From the IMG/VR virus record IMGVR_UViG_3300025030_000440, positions 1-22,111 of that record: DNA of 22,111 nucleotides; one strand, written 5' to 3'. The position numbers were made by a program, and so were the translations under genes. The first letter of the stretch is position 1. Each line of letters begins with the position of its first letter. Below, one piece after another: positions 14,212 through 19,925 of the stretch. The stretch is from a virus. The notes beneath the pieces are model-generated. The model saw only the letters and a program-made list of their open reading frames with translations. It was not told the DNA's origin and did no database searches.

Positions 14212-14478
14212 ATGACCCGCCGCCGTTCAACCGGAGAGACTGTCCTCGGCCTCGCGCTCCTGGTGACGTTCATCGCCGTCTGGTACTGCGTCATCGCGCA
14301 GTGGCCCGCCATCTCTGCCAGCCCGGCGCTCGACGTGTCCGGCCCGACGCTCGAAAGTGGCAGGGGCGAAAAAGGGGACACCATACCATTTCATCCGTCC
14401 GAAATGGTGATGGTGTCCCCTTTCTTCGCCCCTGCGCCCCATGCGGCCCCTCCAACCGTCATCGGCCACTGGCCGTAG
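14212..14478 (+). CDS. Single-span membrane protein with palindromic insert
   Basis: This 88-residue protein starts 1 bp after the terminase stop. Residues 9-31 (VLGLALLVTFIAVWYCVIAQW) make one transmembrane segment. Residues 52-73 are palindromic element copy 8 (EKGDTIPFHPSEMVMVSPFF), and the last residues are from nearby repeat DNA. Without the insert the protein is about 50-60 residues. A small holin- or spanin-like role is possible but not supported by motifs. Confidence 0.5.
   Translation: MTRRRSTGETVLGLALLVTFIAVWYCVIAQWPAISASPALDVSGPTLESGRGEKGDTIPFHPSEMVMVSPFFAPAPHAAPPTVIGHWP
14365..14430. repeat. Palindromic element copy 8, inside a CDS
   Basis: The 66-bp element has ends GGCGAAAAAGGGGACACC and GGTGTCCCCTTTCTTCGCC, with centre CATTTCATCCGTCCGAAATG, the same loop class as copy 7 but with a different closing stem. 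Confidence 0.92.
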
Positions 14479-14551
14479 CCGTCTTCGTGCTGCTTCGTGC
14501 GCTTCGTGTCTTCGTGTTTCAGGCGTTCCGTTCCGTGATGTGAGGTGTCCC
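14479..14551. repeat. Spacer with CTTCGTG tandem
   Basis: CCGTC linker, then repeated (G)CTTCGTG units (14483-14520), ending GTGAGGTGTCCC before GTG 14552. Confidence 0.75.
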
Positions 14552-15472
14552 GTGCCGTTAGCCGACGCCATCGACCAACTCATCTCCCGCACCGCGCCGA
14601 CCCTGGTGACGCGCTCGTTCCAGCGCGCCTGGGACGCGGCGGCGCCGGTCGATGAGTACCCGCTGGCGCAGATCATCGAGCGGCTGGACTCCCGCGTGTG
14701 CCCGCTCTGTCGGGCGCTCCACGGGAGGATCATCCGGCGGGACGATCCCCAGTTCGCGCGCTGGCGCCTGGGCAGCCACATCAACTGCCGCCGCGTCATG
14801 GCCTGGATCCACCGGTCCGAGACCGACCACACCGGCCAGCCGACGCAGCCGACGTTCCCGGCGGGCAGCGACGTGCTCCACACCGACGCCAAGGGCCGGT
14901 CGTTCACGCTCGACCAGCTCACGGAGAAGCACGGCCACTTCGTCCGCGACCCGCAGAAGTATGCGGCCCTGCGCACGCCGGTCCGGCCGACCGGCCGCGA
15001 CTTCATCGCGTACCGCAAGCCGCTGCCCGGCGGCGGGCTGGCTCCGCACGTGACGCTGCGGTTTCGCGACGGAATGCCCAAGTGGGCGGTCCGCCAGACG
15101 CTGCAGAGCATGGGCCAGGGGTTCACGGACCTGTACGGGCTGCCGATCCCTGGCGACCGCGAGCTGGCGGTGCAGATGCTCTGGCACGCGGGCCGCAGCG
15201 GCCTGTTCTCCAACCTGTCCGCCATCGCGCGCATCCGCTCCGGGGCCTGGCCGGCTGCCGCGCTCACGCCGGAGGACCTGGCGCTGGTGCCTTCGCTCCT
15301 CCTGTCCGATCCCGAGACGCACTTCGTGACGTCCCAAACCGGAAGCCGCACCGAGTGGGTGTTGCACAACCCCTCGATCACGCTGCCCGACGGCCGCGTG
15401 GTCGAGGACCCATCCGCCTTCTACTCGCCCGCCGCTGGCGAGTTCACAGACATCGCGCGCCTGCCGTCATAG
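14552..15472 (+). CDS. F-like minor head protein (SPP1 gp7/Mu F family)
   Basis: The protein has 306 residues. Residues 49-80 carry the family signature: CPLCRALHGRIIRRDDPQFA, then SHINCRR, i.e. C50, C53, H57 and H76, C79. In Mu and SPP1 the homologue is a minor head protein needed for head assembly and DNA ejection. The second half (about 165-300) is a separate domain that I cannot assign (VTLRFRDGMPKWAVRQTLQS ...). GTG 14552 is chosen for the nearby GAGGTG; an ATG further up lies in repeat DNA. In Mu the F gene follows the portal gene, but here the portal is 5 kb downstream. Confidence 0.75.
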   Translation: MPLADAIDQLISRTAPTLVTRSFQRAWDAAAPVDEYPLAQIIERLDSRVCPLCRALHGRIIRRDDPQFARWRLGSHINCRRVMAWIHRSETDHTGQPTQPTFPAGSDVLHTDAKGRSFTLDQLTEKHGHFVRDPQKYAALRTPVRPTGRDFIAYRKPLPGGGLAPHVTLRFRDGMPKWAVRQTLQSMGQGFTDLYGLPIPGDRELAVQMLWHAGRSGLFSNLSAIARIRSGAWPAAALTPEDLALVPSLLLSDPETHFVTSQTGSRTEWVLHNPSITLPDGRVVEDPSAFYSPAAGEFTDIARLPS

Positions 15473-15560
15473 GAGCACCGTTGTGGGACGGGCTTCAGCC
15501 CCGATGCCATAGCTGTATGCTCAGTGCTCGATACTCAATGCTCGCTACCGAGGTCGTCCC
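15473..15560. repeat. Spacer with GGGCT/AGCCC hairpin and ATGCTCAGTG tandem
   Basis: A GACGGGCTTCAGCCCCGAT hairpin (about 15486-15504) follows CCGTT. Then tandem ATGCTCAGTGCTCGATACTC-type units and CCGAGGTCGTCCC before ATG 15561. Confidence 0.8.
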
Positions 15561-15980
15561 ATGTACACCACCGTCGCCGCCGTGAAAGCCGAGTTCCCCA
15601 AGCTGAAGACCTGGGGCGAGGGCTCCGCGCCGACTGATCCTCAGATCACGGCCATGATCGAGCAGGCCGACGCGCGGATCGACGGCTACTGCGCGGGTCG
15701 GTATGCGACCCCCCTCGATCCGGTGCCTGACACGGTCGAGGAGATCAGCCGGTACCTGGTGGCGGCGCGCATCATGGAGCGACTGTGGCCGGACACGCCG
15801 GAGGCCGCACAGGCGAAGCTCAAGCAGGCCACGAGCCTCCTCGCCGACATCGCGACGGGGAAGCTGAAGCTGGTGGCCCAGGGCGTGGGCGAGTCCGCCA
15901 CCGAGGCCGGCGCCGACGCGGGCCCGCTCTACGCGCTCCCCACCGGCGACCCGACCTTCAGCATGGAGGATGACTGGTGA
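15561..15980 (+). CDS. gp36-like protein (DUF1320)
   Basis: This 139-residue protein resembles Mu gp36 (DUF1320), a structural or assembly protein of the head-tail region. It has YTTVAAVKAEFPKL, MIEQADARIDGYCAGRYATP, then a helix LVAARIMERLW and TSLLADIATGKLKL near the end. Family length is near 140. GAGGTC precedes ATG 15561. The next gene starts at a GTG overlapping the stop. Confidence 0.78.
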   Translation: MYTTVAAVKAEFPKLKTWGEGSAPTDPQITAMIEQADARIDGYCAGRYATPLDPVPDTVEEISRYLVAARIMERLWPDTPEAAQAKLKQATSLLADIATGKLKLVAQGVGESATEAGADAGPLYALPTGDPTFSMEDDW

Positions 15981-16888
15981 GCGACGGCAGGAGTGAGCAT
16001 CGAGCATTGAGCACCGAGCATCGTGGCATGGGCGTCTCGCCCATGAGGGCCGCGGTGCCGTCCGCCGTTCCCGTGCCTGCGGGTCGCCCGACCCGCGCCG
16101 TAGGCGAAGAAAGGGGACACCACGGAAAGAACGGGGACACCATACCATCTTCGCCGACGTCGCGAAATGGTGATGGTGTCCCCGTTCTTCCGGATGGTAT
16201 GGTGTCCCCTTTTTCGCCCGACCCCCTCCGCCTCCTCAAATCCGCCCTCTGCAACCTCCTCTGGCCCACGGGGGGCGGCTGTCTGTACGGCCACGGCTGC
16301 ACCGCCGAGATCCGTGTCGCGAACGACGAACAGCTCCGCGCGTTGCTCGACCACTTCGGCCAGGAGCGCCTCCTCGAGCTGACCGTTCGCATCCGCACCG
16401 AGGTGGTCGGGATGTCCGGCTACCAGTGGCGCAGCTACATCGGCTACATGAAGCGCCTCCGCGACCTCATGCACCAGGAGCGCCAGTCGCCGACCGCGGC
16501 TCGCGCCGGTCGGGCTTCCGGCCCGACACCCGAGCAGTCCATGGGCCGGCAGCTCTCGGCCCAGGCCGAGCAGTCCCGCACCGCCGCCGAGGCCGCCGCC
16601 GCGCGCTTCGACGCCCTGCCCGACGCCGAGCAGGTCGCCCTGATGAAGGAGGCCCGCCGTTCCAACCTGGCGCTGCGCAACCGCGCCTACGACTCCCCCA
16701 TCCTCCGCGCCGCCGCGATCGCGCTCATGCCCGCCGCAGGCGAAGACAGGGGACACCGCGGAAAGAACGGGGACACCATACCATCTTCGCCGACGTCGCG
16801 AAATGGTGATGGTGTCCCCGTTTTTCCGGATGGTATGGTGTCCCCCTTTTCGCCCACATCACCTGCCTCCGGAGCCCACCATGCCTGA
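15977..16888 (+). CDS. Hypothetical head-region protein whose N terminus is made of repeat modules
   Basis: GTG 15977 overlaps the previous stop. Residues 1-80 of this 303-residue frame come from four adjoining modules: a GAGCATTGAGCA tandem, a CATGGGCG-TCT-CGCCCATG hairpin, a GCGGGTC-GCCC-GACCCGC hairpin and nested palindromic element copy 9. The presumed original protein is about 83-250 (LRLLKSALCNLLWPTGGG ... SGYQWRSYIGYMKRLRDL, then a long helix). Residues 255-292 are nested copy 10. No start codon with a Shine-Dalgarno is evident after the modules, so either the modules are translated or the true start is cryptic. No family is recognised. Confidence 0.55.
   Translation: MSDGRSEHRALSTEHRGMGVSPMRAAVPSAVPVPAGRPTRAVGEERGHHGKNGDTIPSSPTSRNGDGVPVLPDGMVSPFSPDPLRLLKSALCNLLWPTGGGCLYGHGCTAEIRVANDEQLRALLDHFGQERLLELTVRIRTEVVGMSGYQWRSYIGYMKRLRDLMHQERQSPTAARAGRASGPTPEQSMGRQLSAQAEQSRTAAEAAAARFDALPDAEQVALMKEARRSNLALRNRAYDSPILRAAAIALMPAAGEDRGHRGKNGDTIPSSPTSRNGDGVPVFPDGMVSPFSPTSPASGAHHA
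16103..16218. repeat. Palindromic element copy 9, nested composite
   Basis: The 116-bp composite has outer ends GGCGAAG and TTCGCC; the inner element spans 16123-16192 (CGGAAAG...TTCCG). The junction reads ACACCA|CGGAAA. Confidence 0.93.
16739..16854. repeat. Palindromic element copy 10, nested composite
   Basis: The 116-bp composite has outer ends GGCGAAG and TTCGCC; inner element 16759-16828. It lies in the same gene as copy 9. Confidence 0.93.
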
Positions 16889-17336
16889 CTGCCCGCCCGT
16901 ACCCGAGATCATCGCCGTGACCCGTGCCATGTGCCGCCAGCACGGAATCCCGCTGGCGCTCGAAGAACTCTGCGTCGAACGTATGAGGAATGGCCTGGAC
17001 CGTTACGGGGAGACGATGTTCAGCAACGCCAACCCGAGGGCCTGGCTCCGCGAGATCCTCGAGGAGCTGATCGACGCCTTCAACACGGGCGGTCCACTCC
17101 GCGCCTGCCGGTGCGAGACGCCCATCGGCGTGCCGCGCACCGCCGAAGCCCTCCTCTCCGTCTGGGCCGCCTACCAGGCCGCGCCCGCAAGCGAAGAAAG
17201 GGGACACCGCGGAAAGAACGGGGACACCATACCATCTTCGCCGACGTCGCGAAATGGTGATGGTGTCCCCGTTTTTCCGGATGGCATGGTGGCCCCTGTT
17301 TCGCCCACCGCCCCGCCGGAGGTGGCGCAGCCATGA
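16881..17336 (+). CDS. Hypothetical protein, possibly MazG-like, with palindromic insert
   Basis: This 151-residue protein starts 8 bp inside the previous gene, with GGAGCCCACC before ATG 16881. Residues 36-68 (RNGLDRYGETMFSNANPRAW, LREILEELIDAFN) have the helix and E-E-x-x-D pattern of small phage NTP-pyrophosphohydrolase-like proteins, but the rest of that fold is not clear and I hold the call lightly. Residues 104-141 are nested element copy 11, so the natural C terminus is probably near residue 103. Confidence 0.45.
   Translation: MPDCPPVPEIIAVTRAMCRQHGIPLALEELCVERMRNGLDRYGETMFSNANPRAWLREILEELIDAFNTGGPLRACRCETPIGVPRTAEALLSVWAAYQAAPASEERGHRGKNGDTIPSSPTSRNGDGVPVFPDGMVAPVSPTAPPEVAQP
17191..17305. 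repeat. Palindromic element copy 11, nested composite with decayed right arm
   Basis: The inner element 17210-17279 is intact. The outer right arm reads GGTGGCCCCTGTTTCGCC instead of GGTGTCCCCTTTTTCGCC, so the outer hairpin has started to decay while the inner one has not. Confidence 0.92.
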
Positions 17337-18532
17337 ACCTCGTCCTCTCCGACCACCGCTTCCTCCACACCACGCCGGGGTTCTCCGCCGCGGACCTGCT
17401 CCGGCGGATCGGCTCCCCGCGCCTGCGGGACATGCCGTTGCTCCCCGACTGGATCGACTCCGCCGCCGACGCCGCCGGCATCTCGCGCGAACTGCTCTGC
17501 TGCATCGCGCAGAAGGAGCAGTCCGCGCTCACCCTCCCCTCCCTCTCCGCCCACGCCCTGGCGGACTTCTGCGGCTACGACGGCGGCGACGGTATCCCCC
17601 AGCCCGGGAGCGAGGGCCCCGAGGAGCAGCTCCGCCACGCCGCGCGCGGCCTCCGCTACCTGTTCAATATGGCTCCCCTGGTCTCTCAGAGCCCGTGGAC
17701 GGCAGTCGTCGGGGTCCCGTTCCGTGGAATCTGCACCCCCGCGAACCAGGCTACCGCGGTGCTCTACAGCTACACGCCGTCTGTCCACGACAAGACTCAC
17801 CTCCTCGCCATCTGGCGGGAGTTCGATCTCGGCGACCCGCTCGCCACTAATGAGGAGACCTCACCCATGATCGGTTTCGCTTCGCTCCACCCGCACACCG
17901 TCAAGCGCTTGCAGGCCGTGGGCATCTCTGACGGCCAGATACTCCAGGGCGTGGCGACCACCGACTCCAAGCCAGGGCATCCCAGCGCCGGCACGCACGA
18001 CAGCGTCGGGCGCTACCAGGACCGCCGGTTCGGCCACTGCATCGACGTCCGCACCTCGTTCGGCTTCACCCGCGCGCATTTCGACGCCCTGGTCAAACAG
18101 GGCTTCGCGCCTTTCGCGCGCGAGGGCTGGTCTACCGGCGACCACTGGCATGTGATCGACGCCTCCGGCCTGCCGTCCGACAACGGCCGCCCCGACCACC
18201 TGCAGGTGGTCAACAACCAACTCAAGGAGTGGGTGCGCGGCGGCGACGGCCTGGTCGGAACCGAGCCCATGCCCGACCGTTGGCGCCCGACCCAGTCCCA
18301 GGCCGCTTTCATCGCCAAGGTCTGGATCACGCACACGGACTTCGTCCTCGCCGGCGATCTCATGGTCGTCGATCCCGCCGGCAACGCCATCGACTGTCAC
18401 CCCGCCGTGACCAACGGGGTGACCCGCGTCGACCTCCGCGAGGTCGCCGAGGCCCTGGGCTACGAGGCGCATTACCGTGTGATGCCCCAGGGCCCGCGCA
18501 TCTACCTCAAGCCGTTTGGAGGGGCCGCATAG
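17333..18532 (+). CDS. Peptidoglycan hydrolase: lysozyme-like plus M15-type peptidase domains
   Basis: This is a 399-residue protein. The N-terminal part (about 35-165) has IAQKEQSALT with a candidate catalytic E62, in the style of glucosaminidase or lytic transglycosylase domains. Residues about 175-285 resemble a zinc D-Ala-D-Ala carboxypeptidase/M15 fold: FGHCIDVRT (H235, D238) and GDHWHVID (H271, H273) as likely zinc ligands. The last 80 residues (VWITHTDFVLAGDLMVVDPA ... VAEALGYEAHYRV) look like a stalk domain of the copper-amine-oxidase-N type. The final GGAA and the TAG stop are within a double-stem repeat module. ATG 17333 overlaps the previous stop. It could be endolysin or a virion-bound hydrolase. 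Confidence 0.65.
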   Translation: MNLVLSDHRFLHTTPGFSAADLLRRIGSPRLRDMPLLPDWIDSAADAAGISRELLCCIAQKEQSALTLPSLSAHALADFCGYDGGDGIPQPGSEGPEEQLRHAARGLRYLFNMAPLVSQSPWTAVVGVPFRGICTPANQATAVLYSYTPSVHDKTHLLAIWREFDLGDPLATNEETSPMIGFASLHPHTVKRLQAVGISDGQILQGVATTDSKPGHPSAGTHDSVGRYQDRRFGHCIDVRTSFGFTRAHFDALVKQGFAPFAREGWSTGDHWHVIDASGLPSDNGRPDHLQVVNNQLKEWVRGGDGLVGTEPMPDRWRPTQSQAAFIAKVWITHTDFVLAGDLMVVDPAGNAIDCHPAVTNGVTRVDLREVAEALGYEAHYRVMPQGPRIYLKPFGGAA

Positions 18533-18649
18533 CCCGTAGGGCTATCCGGCCCGCCGTTGTGGGAGGGGCTTCAGCCCCGACTGTTGCCGTCGCCGTCGGC
18601 GTCGCCGTAATGCTCAGTGCTCAATACTCAGTGCTCGGTGCTGCCTGCC
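18533..18649. repeat. Spacer with three modules
   Basis: The end of a GGGCCG-C-ATAGCCC-GTA-GGGCTAT-C-CGGCCC double stem (18516-18557), CCGTT, a GGGGCTTCAGCCCC hairpin (18561-18577), several GCCGTC linkers and a tandem ATGCTCAGTGCTCAATACTC (18610-18629) before ATG 18650. Confidence 0.88.
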
Positions 18650-19174
18650 ATGCCGTACAACGTCTCGTTAGAGTGGTCCATCGCCGGCCACGTCCAGTTC
18701 CGCCGCCCCTTCGTGGACCTGGACCGCCGGTTCCGCGACCTGCGGCCGGCCTTCCGCGACATGATGGACGTGGTGGAGGACGAGACGCGCCACCAGTTCG
18801 ACGTCGAGGGCGATCCGCCGTGGGCCGCGCTGAACGAGCAGTATGCCGCCCGCAAGCTCGCGAAGCACGGCCACCAGACGAAGCTGATCGTGACGGCCGC
18901 GCTCGCATTGTCCCTGATCGAGCGCTGGGCCCCGGGGTCCATCGCGCGCATCTCGAAGCTGGAGATGGCGCGCGGGACCGCGCTCCAAGTCGGCAAGTCG
19001 AAGGGGTGGAACCTGGGGCTGATCCACCAGCTCTCGGCTCCGCGCGTCGGCCAGCACGGGATCCCCGCCCGCCCGATGATGGTCGTGCGCCCCGAGGCGC
19101 AGACGAAGCTGACAACAATCCTGTCCGACTACCTCTGGGAAGAGGCGTCCGCCATCTTCTCCGAGATGCCGTAG
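18650..19174 (+). CDS. gpG-like virion morphogenesis protein
   Basis: The 174-residue protein matches the phage virion morphogenesis family (Mu gpG): paired helices with MMDVVEDETRHQFDVEGDP, the hallmark PPWAALNEQYAARKLAKHG, a strand-rich middle with GLIHQLS and the closing GIPARPMMVV. Members act in head maturation or tail completion. The start is ATG 18650 after a repeat tandem, with no strong Shine-Dalgarno. No module lies inside the gene. Confidence 0.8.
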   Translation: MPYNVSLEWSIAGHVQFRRPFVDLDRRFRDLRPAFRDMMDVVEDETRHQFDVEGDPPWAALNEQYAARKLAKHGHQTKLIVTAALALSLIERWAPGSIARISKLEMARGTALQVGKSKGWNLGLIHQLSAPRVGQHGIPARPMMVVRPEAQTKLTTILSDYLWEEASAIFSEMP

Positions 19175-19322
19175 CCGTTGGCCCACCGTTGGAGGGGCCG
19201 CATGGCCGCAGGCCATCCGGCCCGCCGTATCCGTCGTAGGTCGGGTCTCCAGGCCCGACGCCTTTGTAGAGGCCATTCTCCCCTCTCCTTCAGGAGAGGG
19301 GCCTGGGGTGAGGCAAAACACC
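19175..19322. repeat. Spacer with three hairpin modules
   Basis: A double stem with ATGGCC/GGCCAT inner arms (19189-19228), a GTCGGGTCTCCAGGCCCGAC hairpin (19236-19262), and CCCCTCTCC-TTCA-GGAGAGGGG (19280-19302) with GGGGTGAGGC tail, whose GTGAGG is the only ribosome-binding-site candidate for ATG 19323. Confidence 0.88.
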
Positions 19323-19799
19323 ATGCCTTCCGCCACTTGGCGCACCGTCCGCGCCGCGATCATCTCGATCCTGCAGGAGCACCTGAACGCAGCACTCGAG
19401 TCCCTGGACGCCGCGCCGCTCAGCACCGAGCTGATCTGTGCGGACGACCAGGTCGCCGGGTACGACGATTCGGTGCTGGTGACCTACCAGAACCAGGCCC
19501 ACGGGGATCGTCACGACGGCTGGGCCAACTCGGAGCTGCACTACGCCGTGCACGTGCTTCGCGCCGGCGGGGATGCCGAGACCGCCATGTCCCTGGCGGC
19601 CGATACCGAGGCGGCCGTCTGCCGGGTGCTCAACGGCCACCTCGACCTGGACAACGCGGTCCAGGCGGTCGGGATCGGGACCTCGATCCCGCTGCGACCT
19701 ACCGAGCCCGGGGGCGTATTCTGCCAGCGGTTTGACATCCCGGTGGCCTGCCGTGTCTCGCTCGCGATCGACGAGTCCGGCCTCCACCCGGACGTTTAG
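19323..19799 (+). CDS. Probable tail-terminator or minor tail protein
   Basis: This is a 158-residue protein. Its beginning (TWRTVRAAIISILQEHL), the middle helix LAADTEAAVCRVLNGHLDL and the end FDIPVACRVSLAIDE follow the layout of small phage tail-terminator/completion proteins, with paired strands before and after a helix. Its place after the gpG-like gene fits. No sequence signature is decisive, so this is an inference from pattern and context. Confidence 0.45.
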   Translation: MPSATWRTVRAAIISILQEHLNAALESLDAAPLSTELICADDQVAGYDDSVLVTYQNQAHGDRHDGWANSELHYAVHVLRAGGDAETAMSLAADTEAAVCRVLNGHLDLDNAVQAVGIGTSIPLRPTEPGGVFCQRFDIPVACRVSLAIDESGLHPDV

Positions 19800-19925
19800 C
19801 CGTCCGTGCCTGCGGGTCGCCCGACCCGCGACGTTGACGCAGATGGAAACGACGGAAGGCGCTGTCCCTTCCGTGTGTTTCGTGTATTCCGTGGTCATCC
19901 GCCGTTGCCGTGCCGGAGGTCTACC
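19800..19925. repeat. Spacer with GCGGGTC hairpin and TTTCGTGTA tandem
   Basis: GCCGTCCGT linker, GCGGGTC-GCCC-GACCCGC (19811-19828), unique DNA, a tandem TTCCGTGTGTTTCGTGTA (19869-19886), linkers GCCGTTGCCGT and strong GGAGGT before ATG 19926. Confidence 0.82.

Noticed and set aside
16070-16110. Hairpin modules as integron attC sites.
   Set aside because: No core-site pair and no integrase gene; modules occur inside genes and not only between cassettes.
801-17305. Palindromic elements as CRISPR repeats.
   Set aside because: The copies are far apart, inside genes, and without regular spacers.
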